The notes: generated from the sequence alone by a model not told the origin. Shown: positions 44,161 through 52,801, counted from the stretch's first letter. The stretch is 64,000 bases of DNA from an uncultured Oscillospiraceae bacterium (GCA_949878425.1 CATLAL010000001.1:62001-126000), one strand, 5' to 3'. Numbers and translations are program-made.

Positions 44161-44445
44161 ATGGAAGTGACCATTACGGCGGAGGCGGTGCTCCGGGCGG
44201 CGTCGCTGCTTGGCGCGCTGGGGGCGCTGGGCGGGGCGGCGCTCTGGTGCGTCAAGTTCGTGGACCGGCAGAGGCGGCAGGACCGCGAGCTGGCGGCTAT
44301 CCGCAGAGAGCAGACTCTGATCTGCTACGGGGTCCTGGCCTGCCTGAAGGGACTAAAGGAGCAGGGCTGCAACGGGCCGGTGACCGAGGCGCTGTCCAAG
44401 CTGGAGAAGCATCTGAACCAGGCGGCCCACGAGGAGGAACCGTAA
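44161..44445 (+). CDS. Phage-type lysis module membrane protein (upstream of holin)
   Basis: A 94-residue protein with one N-terminal membrane segment (AVLRAASLLGALGALGGAAL) and a cytoplasmic or external helical tail ending GVLACLKGLKEQGCNGPVTEALSKLEKHL. This signature occurs in phages of Firmicutes next to holins; database entries often call it a branched-chain amino acid permease, which the size excludes. It starts a four-gene set with good RBS sites (GGGGAGGAGGTG). Confidence 0.8.
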   Translation: MEVTITAEAVLRAASLLGALGALGGAALWCVKFVDRQRRQDRELAAIRREQTLICYGVLACLKGLKEQGCNGPVTEALSKLEKHLNQAAHEEEP

Positions 44446-44470
44446 ACCGGAGAAAGGGAGAGGAGTACAT

Positions 44471-44680
44471 ATGGACAAAACTATTATCAAGCGGCTGGGG
44501 AATCTCATGAGCGTGAAAAGTCTTGTGACGCTGGCGCTGACGGCGGTGTTCGCGGTGCAGGCCCTGCGGGGGGCCATCAGCCAGGACTTCATGACCGTGT
44601 ACGCGGTGGTAATCGCGTTCTACTTCGGCACCCAGTCCCAGAAGGTCCAGGACGCGCTGGAGGGGAACCGGGATGAATAA
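44471..44680 (+). CDS. Small holin-like membrane protein
   Basis: A 69-residue protein with two hydrophobic stretches (LVTLALTAVFAVQALRGA and FMTVYAVVIAFYFGTQ) and a charged tail, the size and layout of phage holins. Start ATG at 44471 with GGGAGAGG. Its stop overlaps the start of the peptidase gene, so it is co-expressed with the putative lysin. Confidence 0.8.
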   Translation: MDKTIIKRLGNLMSVKSLVTLALTAVFAVQALRGAISQDFMTVYAVVIAFYFGTQSQKVQDALEGNRDE

Positions 44681-45407
44681 GCAGCCGGTGAGCTACCTCC
44701 AGACGGACCCCCGGTGGCGGGACAAGCCCTACCGGGTGCCCGGGGAGAGCTCCACCGTGGGCTCCGCCGGGTGCGGGCCCAGCTGCGCCGCCATGGTCAT
44801 CGAGACCTTGACGGGGCAAACATACACCCCGGAGGACGCGTGCAAGTGGAGCGTGGACCACGGGTACAAGGCCCTCCGGCAGGGGACCTACTACAGCTAC
44901 TTCAAGCCCCAGCTGGCCGCCTTTGGCATTGACTGCGGCCAACTGAGCGGCGGCAGCGCCTACGGCAGCCCGGACCACCCCAACCACAAGCGGGCCTCGG
45001 CCCTGCTGAAGGAGGGGTACTACCTCATCGCCTGCATGGGCAAGGGGAACTGGACCAGCACCGGGCACTTTATTTTAGTCTGGTGGGCGGACAGCAAGAT
45101 CCACATCAACGACCCCAACAGCACCCGGGGCGACCGGGTGGAGGGCGACCCGGACGCCTTTTTCCGCCAGGTCAAGTACTACTGGTGGGTGGACGCCCGG
45201 GAATTCAACAAGGAGGAGGACATTATGACAGGAAAAGAGATTTACGACGCGCTGCAAAGCTACCTCGCGGAGCAGCCCACCCCGGACTGGGCCCGGGCGG
45301 AGCTGGAGGAGGCCAAGGAGCTGGGCATCACCGACGGCACCAGGCCCATGCAGCTGATCCCCCGGTACCAGGCCGCCATCATGGCCAAGCGGGCCGCGGA
45401 GCGATGA
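44673..45407 (+). CDS. C39-like cysteine peptidase / endolysin
   Basis: This 244-residue protein has a papain-like C39-type domain: Cys in GSAGCGPSCAAMVIETLTG (about residue 35), His in STGHFILVWW (about 131) and Asp/Asn in INDPNS. The C-terminal part (about 180-244) is a helical repeat segment, WARAELEEAKELGITDGTRPMQLIPR, as in phage amidases with wall-binding tails. No signal peptide is seen, in line with release through a holin. Confidence 0.85.
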   Translation: MNKQPVSYLQTDPRWRDKPYRVPGESSTVGSAGCGPSCAAMVIETLTGQTYTPEDACKWSVDHGYKALRQGTYYSYFKPQLAAFGIDCGQLSGGSAYGSPDHPNHKRASALLKEGYYLIACMGKGNWTSTGHFILVWWADSKIHINDPNSTRGDRVEGDPDAFFRQVKYYWWVDAREFNKEEDIMTGKEIYDALQSYLAEQPTPDWARAELEEAKELGITDGTRPMQLIPRYQAAIMAKRAAER

Positions 45408-45655
45408 CAAAGCGGAGGCGGCTGAGCTTCGCCAACGCCGTAATTCTGCTCTGCGTGGCCATGAGCGGGGCCATCACGGCGGCGGTGGTGTACGAGTACC
45501 ACCGGCTGGATACGGTCCTCCCCGCCGGGGTCGTCACCGTCCTGCTGGGCCTTTGGGGCGGGGAGCTGCTGATCGTGGCCCTCCGCCAGATTTTCGGCAG
45601 TGACGCCGTGGGCCGGGGGAGAGGCCAAAGTGAGGACGACACCCCCAGCATCTGA
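45404..45655 (+). CDS. Small membrane protein of the lysis cassette
   Basis: An 83-residue protein with two hydrophobic segments (AVILLCVAMSGAITAAVVY and VVTVLLGLWGGELLIVALR) and a short charged tail. Small proteins of this type close phage lysis modules in Clostridia; the role is unknown, perhaps a second holin or antiholin. ATGA overlap with the peptidase gene; a perfect terminator follows. Confidence 0.75.
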   Translation: MTKRRRLSFANAVILLCVAMSGAITAAVVYEYHRLDTVLPAGVVTVLLGLWGGELLIVALRQIFGSDAVGRGRGQSEDDTPSI

Positions 45656-45699
45656 AAAGCATCCCCCGCAGACCATTCTGGCCTGCGGGGGATGCTTTT
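45655..45699 (+). terminator. Terminator of the lysis cassette
   Basis: A perfect 17-bp stem, AAAAGCATCCCCCGCAG with its complement ending CTTTT, loop of 11 bases. Confidence 0.9.
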
Positions 45700-45760
45700 G
45701 AAACAGAGTTTCGTTGTTGCGCATAGTTTGAATATGCTCAGGTTCTAAGTATACACAAAA

Positions 45761-45831
45761 AGCAAAACGGAGTTTTGCGCAAAAAGTTCTTTTTTGGTTC
45801 TTTTTTCTTTCAAGAAAAAAGAACTACTCGA
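45761..45831 (-). terminator. Post-stop double hairpin of the DUF1593 gene
   Basis: From the stop codon on the minus strand: TTCTTTTTTCTTGAAAG...AAAAGAA hairpin, CAAAAAAGAACTTTTTGCGC, then GCAAAAC...GTTTTGC. Same arrangement as downstream of rqcP. Confidence 0.75.
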
Positions 45832-47613
45832 TCACTCCGCGACGGTGATAAAGAACTGGGCGAAGCGGGTCATGGGGCGCTCGACACCGGTGTCCTGGAC
45901 CTCCAGGTTCACGGCAAAGACGGTGCCCGGCTCCGCGTCGGCGGGGACGGTGAACTCGGTGGTCCAGCCGCTCTCAGCGGAGACGGCCAGGTTCTCGGCC
46001 TTGCCCTCCATATACGCGGTGGCGTTGGCGGGGACCCACCAGGTGGCCTTCAGGGTGTCGCCGTCAGGGTCGGTGGCGGAGCCGCTGAGGGAGACGGTCT
46101 CGCCGGCCTTCGCGGTGTAGTCCAGGGTGTCGGCGGTGACAATGGGGGCGTGGTTGCAGTCCTGGGGCTCGCAGACAGCCCAGTCGGCCCGGGCGGCCAG
46201 CTCCTCGAAGAGGACCTCCACGTAGCGCTCATTGGAGTTGGTGACGCCCTGGCGCAGGCCGATGTCGATGAAGGAGCCGCAGCCGAACTGGCAGCACATC
46301 CAGTCGTAGGTGTCGTAGCCCTCGGTGACGATACCGGCGACGCTTTCGTCGCTGTAGCCGTTGTCATAGAGGACCTGCCAGTCCATGGAGTTGATGAGGC
46401 CGTACTGGTAGAACAGCTCCGGCTCGCCGTAGAGGGGCTGGCCGTCGTTGAACAGGTGGAAAGCGGTGAGAAGCTGGCCGTGGTTGAACTTGAAGGCGTC
46501 CACCAGCCACTCGGCCTGGTAGTAGGGGTTGAGCCGGTCGGAGGAGGCAAAGAAGCTGATCATTCCCTCCACCTCGCTCCGCTTGAGGGCGCTGAAGAAC
46601 TGGCCGTAGTTGCCGAAGCCCTTCCAGGTGCTGTCCTGGAGGCCGGGGAACAGCTCATCGATCTTGCTGTCGGCGCGGCAGTTGTCCTCGCCGGAGCCCA
46701 CCAGGCGGACCTTGTCGGTGACCTTCTTGAGGACGGCCTCCCACTGGTCGGTGTCGTGGTAGTCCTCATAGATGCTCATCAGGGCGCGGACAGTGGTGTT
46801 GATGCCGCCCCAGTGCTGGATGTACAGGGGCCGGGGGTCATCGTCCATGATGGCGTCGTAGATCAGCTGGGAGCCCTCGGTCTCATAGCGGTAGTCGCCC
46901 TCAAACTGCACGTTGCCCTCCTTGGTGACGCTCAGGAGGTAGTCCGGGTCGGGGTAGTTGGGGTTGTTCTTGCTGAGGTACTCGTAGTCCGCGCGGTAGT
47001 ACACGTCCACCACCCGGGTCAGGAAGCCGGGGTCCACGGGACGGAACTCGGTGAGCTGGCCGGCGTTCTCCACCGTGCCGCCGGCGGTGGTGGCCATGCA
47101 CCGCCAGTTGGGGGTAATCTCGCCCAGGGTGTGCTCTCCGCCGTCGCCGCTGAAGTGGTACATACCGGCGGTCCAGACGATGCCGGCGATGTCGTAGTCC
47201 GTGGAGTAGAGCATGGTCAGCAGGATGCCGTTCATGTCATCCACCTCCAGGTCGGTGGTGATGAGAACGCGCTGCTGGGTGCTCTTGTCGATTTTGGGGG
47301 GCATGGTGAAGGAGCCCTGCTTCTCCGTGGCCAGCTGGACCTCCCGGTTGACCCGGTCCCAGTCCACATCCAGGCCCAGGGCCTCGGCCACAGCCCGGAT
47401 AGGCAGGTAGGTGCTGCCGTCAACGATGATGGGGGCCACGCTGTCGCCGTCGGCGTCGGTCAGCTCCACCTCCTCGCCGTCGATGGTGACGGTGACAGAC
47501 TCGTCCTCCAGGCCGGTGACCTCGTCGGCCAGGGCCGTGCCGCAGATGCCCAGGGCCATAGCCAGGGTCAGCAGCAGGGACAGGAATTTCCGGAACTTTG
47601 CTCTCTTGTTCAT
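45832..47613 (-). CDS. Secreted nucleoside-hydrolase-like (DUF1593/Sde182) protein with stalk domain
   Basis: A 593-residue exported protein. Signal peptide 1-29, stalk domain 38-97 (both close to those of the carboxylesterase at 15370-17424), then a nucleoside-hydrolase-like domain with the Asp cluster TTDLEVDDMNGI (Asp121, Asp125, Asp126), and a C-terminal beta-sandwich (about 495-593, APIVTADTLDYTAKAGETVSLSGSATDPDGDTLKATWW), as in the DUF1593/Sde182 cellulose-binding family. It probably acts on glycans or glycosides outside; exact substrate unknown. Start chosen at the conserved signal peptide with AAGGAGAG upstream. Confidence 0.9.
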   Translation of the reverse strand: MNKRAKFRKFLSLLLTLAMALGICGTALADEVTGLEDESVTVTIDGEEVELTDADGDSVAPIIVDGSTYLPIRAVAEALGLDVDWDRVNREVQLATEKQGSFTMPPKIDKSTQQRVLITTDLEVDDMNGILLTMLYSTDYDIAGIVWTAGMYHFSGDGGEHTLGEITPNWRCMATTAGGTVENAGQLTEFRPVDPGFLTRVVDVYYRADYEYLSKNNPNYPDPDYLLSVTKEGNVQFEGDYRYETEGSQLIYDAIMDDDPRPLYIQHWGGINTTVRALMSIYEDYHDTDQWEAVLKKVTDKVRLVGSGEDNCRADSKIDELFPGLQDSTWKGFGNYGQFFSALKRSEVEGMISFFASSDRLNPYYQAEWLVDAFKFNHGQLLTAFHLFNDGQPLYGEPELFYQYGLINSMDWQVLYDNGYSDESVAGIVTEGYDTYDWMCCQFGCGSFIDIGLRQGVTNSNERYVEVLFEELAARADWAVCEPQDCNHAPIVTADTLDYTAKAGETVSLSGSATDPDGDTLKATWWVPANATAYMEGKAENLAVSAESGWTTEFTVPADAEPGTVFAVNLEVQDTGVERPMTRFAQFFITVAE

Positions 47614-47644
47614 GTCTTCTCTCCTTTTCGTTTTGTGGTTATTG

Positions 47645-47850
47645 AATTTATCCGGGCCGGCCGTCCAGCCGGCCGAGGGATACGGTTTCGTGCCCACAGG
47701 GAGGGATGCTGGATACGGCGGAGCGAACCGTACGGTGAGGGAACCAGCTCATCGGCTGCCGGTCCGTCCGCCGCATCCAGGCCGTTCTCTAAGACGAACG
47801 GCGGTCAAGGGCAGTTCTCCTCTTTTGGACGGAAGAGGAGTGCCCGGAGA
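47645..47850 (-). ncRNA. Structured 5' leader RNA, copy B
   Basis: Helices (plus-strand coordinates): 47709-47721 with 47768-47780 (13 bp), 47782-47787 with 47796-47801, 47655-47661 with 47668-47674, 47809-47813 with 47841-47845 and 47817-47824 with 47833-47840. Against copy A, three pairs changed on both sides (C-G to G-C, G-C to A-U, C-G to U-A in the outermost hairpin) and several became G-U. The loop region 47722-47767 is almost unchanged. It ends 30 nt before the RBS. Confidence 0.7.
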
Positions 47851-48050
47851 GAACAGATTCTTTACGAAAAAATCCAGAGCAGCCGAATACCGGTGGGGCA
47901 TACGCAGCCCACAGGTCTCAGCAGCTCTGGATTTCGCCCCTCCCGAAGGAGGGTAACGCTCCCAAGCAAGCGTCAGCGATTCAATTTTCGAAAAGAGGCC
48001 TCTTTTCGCACAGCAAGGACGTCCTTGCTGTGATATCTTCTGTTGACCTT

Positions 48051-48079
48051 ATTCTAGTCCCGTTAACCTGGGAAAACAA
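48051..48079 (-). promoter_or_regulatory. Probable promoter of the copy-B leader
   Basis: On the minus strand TTGTTT (48074-48079), 17 bp, TAGAAT (48051-48056). A similar TAGAATAA is upstream of copy A at 17703-17710. Between it and the leader lie two hairpins (48011-48030, 47985-48009). Confidence 0.55.
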
Positions 48080-48214
48080 GCCGCATTATCCCCAAACTTC
48101 TGCGGAGGGAATTGTGCAGGATTGACAAAACGCGTGGAGAGAGAAAGGCGTCAGCCTTTTGAGGAGTGGCGTCTGTTGGGCTCATTCAGCAGAGGCCGCC
48201 CTGGGGCGTCAAGC

Positions 48215-48350
48215 GCTTCAGATATATTAGTTCCGAAGTTAAACTTCGGAACTAATATATTAGATTTAAGCCGTTTTGCTCGCCGCTGCTTACAGCGGCA
48301 ACCGCAGAACATGGCACATATTACTTCCGACCTTTTGGCTCGGAAGTAAT
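48215..48350. repeat. Three-hairpin repeat, copy B
   Basis: TTAGTTCCGAAG / CTTCGGAACTAA, the palindrome GCCGCTGCTTACAGCGGC, and TTACTTCCGA / TCGGAAGTAA lie in the opposite orientation to copy A at 17757-17892, with GAGCAAAACGGC and GTGCCATG shared between the hairpins. Confidence 0.75.
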
Positions 48351-48359
48351 AAAAAGCCC

Positions 48360-48470
48360 AAAAGCAAAACGCAGTTTTGCGCCAAAAAGTTTTTCTTTTG
48401 ATACTTTTCTTTGTTCACAAAGAAAAGTATGTATGCCCCATGCATGCCCCATGCATGCCCCATGCATGCC
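48360..48470 (-). terminator. Post-stop hairpin and 11-bp tandem repeat
   Basis: Next to the stop of the following gene are three direct copies of ATGCATGCCCC (48438-48470), then the hairpin ATACTTTTCTTTGTG...AAAGAAAAGTAT and CAAAAGAAAAACTTTTTGGCGC of the post-stop family. Confidence 0.7.
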
Positions 48471-48471
48471 C

Positions 48472-50199
48472 CTACGTCTCCCACCCGGCGCTCAGGGCCC
48501 GCCACTGGCCGTCCTCATAGGCCAGGGTTACGGTAACCGGGGGAAAGGACACGCCGCTGGTGCCGCGGATGGCCTCGCCGGTGCTCCACAGGTACTGGGT
48601 GAGGGCGGTGCTGGAGGTTTCGACGGTACAGGAGAGGGTGATCCGCTCGGAAGCGGAGACCGGCGCTTCGCTGGTGACGGAGCGGACGGCCAGGTCCTCA
48701 AAGAGCGCGTAGGTGCCGTCCTCCCCCATTTCCGCCGCCTCGGCGCGGATGCGCTCCGCCCACTGGGAGACGAATTCCGGACTGGACTGGCCCCAGGCCT
48801 CCTCCAGCTGGAGCAGAAGGTCCAGATCCCGGCTACACTCCAGCTGGATGAGCAGCAGGGCCAGATTGCAGGCCAGGGCCTCGCCCTGGGCCCGGAGGTC
48901 CTCCGGGAGGTCGGGGGCCAGCAGGCAGCGGCCGTCGGAGGCCGGGAAGCTCCGCTCAAACTCCATCCCCGCCAGAGAGAAGCGGACGAGGATGGTGCTC
49001 TCAGGGGGCACGGGCCCCAGCTGGAAGCCCCGGGAGAGGGCCAGGGGCCGGAGGGCCCCGGTGCAGGAAGTTTCGCCAACGAGGACCTCCAGCACCTCCA
49101 GCTCCGGCTGGGCGGCGGACAGGGTGACGGTCCGCAGTCCGGCCTCCAGCAGGCAGTAGGTCCCCTCCGCCATCCGGAAGGTGCGCTGGAAGGGGAGGCC
49201 CGCGGCTGTGAAGGAGACGGTGATCTCGCTGTCCGCCTGCACAGGGGCCAGGGAGAAGCCGGCCTGGGGGTTCAGCCGGCTCAGGTCTCCGGCGTAGGGC
49301 TGGCCGTCAATGGCCAGGGCCGTTAGCTTGAGATCCGGCACATTGGTTTGCAGCCAGGCGCCGCGGTAGTCAAAGGCGCAGTGGACGGCGGCGCGCTCCG
49401 TACCGATGCGGCGGGGCGCGGCCTCATTTTCCAGCGTAATGCCGGTGGCCGGGTCCACATAGGAGGAGGACGCGCTGTAGACGCCGGGCAGCAGGGGGAC
49501 GTACTGGGGCTCCCTGCCCACCCGGTAGGACGCGCCCTCCAGGATCAGATTCGTGCCGTCAAACTCGCTGCTCAGGGCCACGGAGCGGCACGTCAGCTCC
49601 ACCTTGTAGCCGTCAAAGAGGGGACCTCCGCTCCGTACCAGCCGGACGCCGCCCCGGCCCAGGGGGACGAACCCTTGCTTCAGAACCGCCAGATCCTCCA
49701 GCAGCTGCTCCCGGAGGGCCTCCAGCGCCCCCTCGTCCACGCCGTAGGCGGCGAAGAAGGGGGCCAGGGTGTCGCCGTTCAGCTCCAGAGCGCCGCCCCT
49801 CAGGGAAACAACGGAGCGGAGGGCGTCGGCGTCCTGGGCTTGGACCGCCTCCACAAAGCGGTGGATGGTCCGGTCCGGACCGTTGAGATAGCCCAGAACC
49901 GCCCGCAGGCCGAAGAGGGTCCCCGCCAGCAGCAGGACCAGGGAGAGAAGAACCTTCGCCGCCAGGGGGACGCGCCTTTTCCGCCCCGTCTTTGGGGGCG
50001 GGGCCGGCCTGACTGCGGGGGGCGGGGCCACCGCTGTTGCCGTCCCACGGAGCGGGACGGGGCCCGCCGGCTTTGCTGCCGGCTCCGCCGGAGGGGCGGG
50101 ACGGGGCGCGGCGGCCTCCCGGGGCGGCTGCTCCGCGCCGCAGTGGGGGCAAAACCGGGCTGTCTCACCAAGCGGCCTGCCGCAGGAGATACAAAACAT
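48472..50199 (-). CDS. Zinc-ribbon membrane protein (TcaA/YvbJ-like)
   Basis: The protein (575 residues from MFCISCG) has an N-terminal zinc ribbon (CISCGRPLGETARFCPHCG), a proline/alanine-rich linker, one membrane segment (about 82-103, VLLSLVLLLAGTLFGLRAV) and a large extracellular part with repeated beta-rich domains like the TcaA domains of Staphylococcus and YvbJ of Bacillus. Such proteins are linked to wall-antibiotic sensing; that is family knowledge only. ATG at 50220 is an alternative start seven codons earlier. The gene stands alone. Confidence 0.85.
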   Translation of the reverse strand: MFCISCGRPLGETARFCPHCGAEQPPREAAAPRPAPPAEPAAKPAGPVPLRGTATAVAPPPAVRPAPPPKTGRKRRVPLAAKVLLSLVLLLAGTLFGLRAVLGYLNGPDRTIHRFVEAVQAQDADALRSVVSLRGGALELNGDTLAPFFAAYGVDEGALEALREQLLEDLAVLKQGFVPLGRGGVRLVRSGGPLFDGYKVELTCRSVALSSEFDGTNLILEGASYRVGREPQYVPLLPGVYSASSSYVDPATGITLENEAAPRRIGTERAAVHCAFDYRGAWLQTNVPDLKLTALAIDGQPYAGDLSRLNPQAGFSLAPVQADSEITVSFTAAGLPFQRTFRMAEGTYCLLEAGLRTVTLSAAQPELEVLEVLVGETSCTGALRPLALSRGFQLGPVPPESTILVRFSLAGMEFERSFPASDGRCLLAPDLPEDLRAQGEALACNLALLLIQLECSRDLDLLLQLEEAWGQSSPEFVSQWAERIRAEAAEMGEDGTYALFEDLAVRSVTSEAPVSASERITLSCTVETSSTALTQYLWSTGEAIRGTSGVSFPPVTVTLAYEDGQWRALSAGWET

Positions 50200-50221
50200 A
50201 GGGTTCCTCGCTTTCTGCATA

Positions 50222-50345
50222 CATCCTTTTTCTTTGTGAACAAACCGCGCGCCGCCCTTTGGGCGCTAGGGCCCGCTTCGCGGTCACTGCACGAAAAAAG
50301 TATCAAAAAGAAAAGCTTTTTGCGCAAAGCATTCGCTCTGCTTGT
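50222..50345 (+). repeat. Post-stop hairpin element with split hairpin
   Basis: ATACATCCTTTTTCTTTGTG is separated from its partner GAAAAAAGTATCAAAAAG by about 50 bases holding GCGCCGCCCTTTGGGCGC. After that the normal tail CTTTTTGCGCAAAGC follows. It looks like a copy of the element with an insert in its loop; it lies upstream of a gene rather than after one. Confidence 0.6.
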
Positions 50346-50493
50346 GTGTTCCCTTTTAGGAATTTGCTCATAATATAGCAAGATTCAAAATTACGGACAC
50401 AGCTCGTAGGGTGTGACCGCTGGGCACGCCGCCCGAATCTTTTAGAACCATTATACTGTGGCCGAAAGAGGAAAGTCAAGGACAGATTCGCCC

Positions 50494-51909
50494 TCAGCCC
50501 AGCCAGGCTCTTTGCAGGATCCGGGCCAGCTCCGGAATATCCTGGTCCCGGAGGGAGGCGTAGCCCAGCACCACCGTGTTCTCCGGACAGCGCTCCCGGC
50601 GCTCCATGTAGTAGCCTCCCAGCCCCCGCAGCCGCACGCCGGCGGCCCGGGCGGCGTCCGCCATGGCCGCCTCGCCGGGGCCCTCCGGCAGGGTCAGCAG
50701 CAGGTGGAGTCCGGTGTGGCGTCCCTGGAGGGAGGCGCTGGGAAAGGCCTCCTCCAGCGCCTGGACCAGCTTCTCCATCCGGCCCTTGTAGACCCCCCGC
50801 ATGCGGGCCAGGTGGCGGGTAAAATAGCCCTCCCCCAGAAAGCGGCACAGAGTCTGCTGCTCAAAGCGGCTGACCGTGTTGGCGTAGCTGCCGAAGGCGG
50901 CCCGGTAGCGCTCCAGCAGCCCCTGGGGCAGCACCATGCAGGCGATCCGGATGCTGGGGGCCAGGCTCTTGGAGAAGGTGCAGAGATAGACCACCTGGCC
51001 GGCGGGGCCGGACATGCCCTGGAGGCTGGGGATGGGGCGCATGTCGAAGCGGAACTCCGCGTCATAGTCGTCCTCCAGGATGTACCGGACTCCCGGAGCC
51101 TGGGCCGCCCACCGCAGCAGCTGGGCCCGCCGGCCCACCGGCATGGTGACCCCGGTGGGGAAGTGGTGGCTGGGGGTGACATAGCAGAGGTTGGCCCCGC
51201 TGGCGGCCAGGGCGGCGGGGGAGAGGCCGCCGGAGTCGATGTCCACCCACCGGCAGGGCACGCCGCTGTTCTCCAGAATGGTGCGGGGCCGGTCGTAGCC
51301 CGGGTTCTCGATGGCGGCGGCGCTGCCCGGGATAGCGGTCCGCAGCAGCTGGGCCAGCAGCCCCAGCAGATACTCCACCCCCGCCCCCACCACGATCTGG
51401 TCCGGGGAGCAGGCCACCCCCCGGTAGGCGCGCAGATAGCCGGTCAGCTCCCGGCGGAGCTCCTCGTCCCCCTGGCGGTGGCCGTGGCCCAGCAGCTCCG
51501 GCCGGGCGTAGAGCAGCTCCTTCTGGATGCGGCCCCAGGTGCGGAAGGGGAAGAGGGCCGTGTCCACGGATCCGGTGGAGAGGTCGAACCGGGGGGCGGC
51601 GAGGGCCTCCTCCGGCGGCTCCTCCCGCCGGGGAGGCGTCTGAGCCTCCGGCAGCAGGTCCGTGTACGCCAGCACAAAGAATCCGCTCTTGGGCCGGGCC
51701 TCCAGATACCCCTCCGCCACCAGCATCTGGTAGGCGGTGTCCACCGTGTTCACCGCCACGGCCAGTTGGGCGGCCATGGCCCGCTTTCCCGGCAGGCGGT
51801 CCCCGGGGCGCAGCCGGCCCTCCCGAATCTGCCGGGAGAGGCTCTCGTAGATCTGCTGGTACAGGGGCGCGCCGGAGGCCCCGTCCAGGCACCGGGCCAG
51901 GTCCAGCAT
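50494..51909 (-). CDS. MocR/PdxR-family regulator (GntR HTH + aminotransferase domain)
   Basis: The 471-residue protein has an N-terminal winged HTH (PLYQQIYESLSRQIREGRLR, LAVAVNTVDTAYQMLVAEGY) and a fold-I aminotransferase domain; the PLP lysine is in CTFSKSLAPSIRIA. MocR proteins bind PLP and many (PdxR) control vitamin B6 supply. It is divergent from an ECF S component 125 bp away, so the transporter is probably its target and could import pyridoxal or pyridoxine (inference). Confidence 0.93.
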   Translation of the reverse strand: MLDLARCLDGASGAPLYQQIYESLSRQIREGRLRPGDRLPGKRAMAAQLAVAVNTVDTAYQMLVAEGYLEARPKSGFFVLAYTDLLPEAQTPPRREEPPEEALAAPRFDLSTGSVDTALFPFRTWGRIQKELLYARPELLGHGHRQGDEELRRELTGYLRAYRGVACSPDQIVVGAGVEYLLGLLAQLLRTAIPGSAAAIENPGYDRPRTILENSGVPCRWVDIDSGGLSPAALAASGANLCYVTPSHHFPTGVTMPVGRRAQLLRWAAQAPGVRYILEDDYDAEFRFDMRPIPSLQGMSGPAGQVVYLCTFSKSLAPSIRIACMVLPQGLLERYRAAFGSYANTVSRFEQQTLCRFLGEGYFTRHLARMRGVYKGRMEKLVQALEEAFPSASLQGRHTGLHLLLTLPEGPGEAAMADAARAAGVRLRGLGGYYMERRERCPENTVVLGYASLRDQDIPELARILQRAWLG

Positions 51910-51954
51910 GGGTCCACCTCCAAACTGATACCATAAAAAATTTATATTCTGGCA

Positions 51955-51983
51955 GTTTCAATAGAGCCAGATAGCGGTATAAT
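51955..51983 (+). promoter_or_regulatory. Promoter region of the ECF S-component gene
   Basis: TATAAT at 51978-51983 has only GTTTCA 17 bp upstream, so it likely needs activation. The divergent spacer contains CTGATACCAT, TCTGGCAG and GCCAGATAGCGG repeats that might be MocR sites. Confidence 0.5.
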
Positions 51984-52034
51984 AGCACCATCAACACCGG
52001 CTGTCAAGGGGACGGCCGAAAGGAGGCAAATCCA

Positions 52035-52619
52035 ATGAACCGTTCAAACCTGCACAAGACGCTCCTGAAGATCTGCTTTGCCGCCATGATGACGGCCATC
52101 GTGTTTGTGGGCAACTTCCTGCGCATCACCATGCCGGTGCCGCTGGGCGGCGTCACGGCCTTCACCCTGGCCAACATTCTGTGCGCCCTCTCGGGCATCC
52201 TGCTGGGGCCGTGGTACGGCTTTCTGGCCGCAGGCCTTGGCAGCGCGTTCTATGATCTGACCAACCCCGCCTACGTGATGGAGGCCCCCATCACCCTGGT
52301 CACCAAGGGGATGTACGGCCTCGTCGCCGGCCTGGTGCTGTACTACATCTTCAAGGACGCCAAGGAGAAGTACGCGCCCCAGCTGCTGGCCACCATCTGC
52401 GCGGCGGCCGCCTATATGGCGGCCTACCTGGTGAAGAACTACTTCTATAACGCCGCCATCCAGGAGCTCACGGAGCCGGTGCAGCGCTGGGCGCTGGTCG
52501 TCTCCAAGATCCCTGCCACGGTCACCAACGGCGTCATCGCCGCCATCTTCGCCCCCATTCTGGGGGTGGCCCTGATGAAGGCCCTGCGGGCCGCCCACGT
52601 ACAGGTACTGACGCCCTGA
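52035..52619 (+). CDS. ECF transporter S component
   Basis: A 194-residue membrane protein with six hydrophobic segments and the pattern of Pfam ECF_trnsprt substrate-binding subunits: AAMMTAIVFVGNFLRITMPVPLGG, then LANILCALSGILLGPWYGFLAAGLGSAFYDL. The N-terminal AxxxA-like motif (KICFAAMMTA) is used for docking to the shared EcfT. The energising EcfAAT genes are not in the window, so it is a group-II type. A divergent MocR gene suggests vitamin B6 as substrate (inference). Confidence 0.9.
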   Translation: MNRSNLHKTLLKICFAAMMTAIVFVGNFLRITMPVPLGGVTAFTLANILCALSGILLGPWYGFLAAGLGSAFYDLTNPAYVMEAPITLVTKGMYGLVAGLVLYYIFKDAKEKYAPQLLATICAAAAYMAAYLVKNYFYNAAIQELTEPVQRWALVVSKIPATVTNGVIAAIFAPILGVALMKALRAAHVQVLTP

Positions 52620-52681
52620 GAAAAAGGGGGCTGGCGCTCTGTGAAGTGGGGTGCCGCAACGCAGTATTCTATGTAAGGGAG

Positions 52682-52711
52682 GGCTGTGGCTGTAAAAGGT
52701 CACAGCCTTTT
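52682..52711 (+). terminator. Terminator of the ECF gene
   Basis: Stem GGCTGTG (52682-52688) with CACAGCC (52701-52707), followed by TTTTCC. Confidence 0.7.
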
Positions 52712-52801
52712 CCGCTTGCCCCGCCCCAAATCATCCCCATGCTGCTCCCCGTTTTGCTTCCGCGTGAGCAGCGTTAAGACAGGCGCCGCGTTCTGTGCCG
52801 G

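Noticed and set aside
44161..44445. Branched-chain amino-acid permease label
   Set aside because: One membrane segment and 94 residues exclude a permease; context is a lysis cassette.
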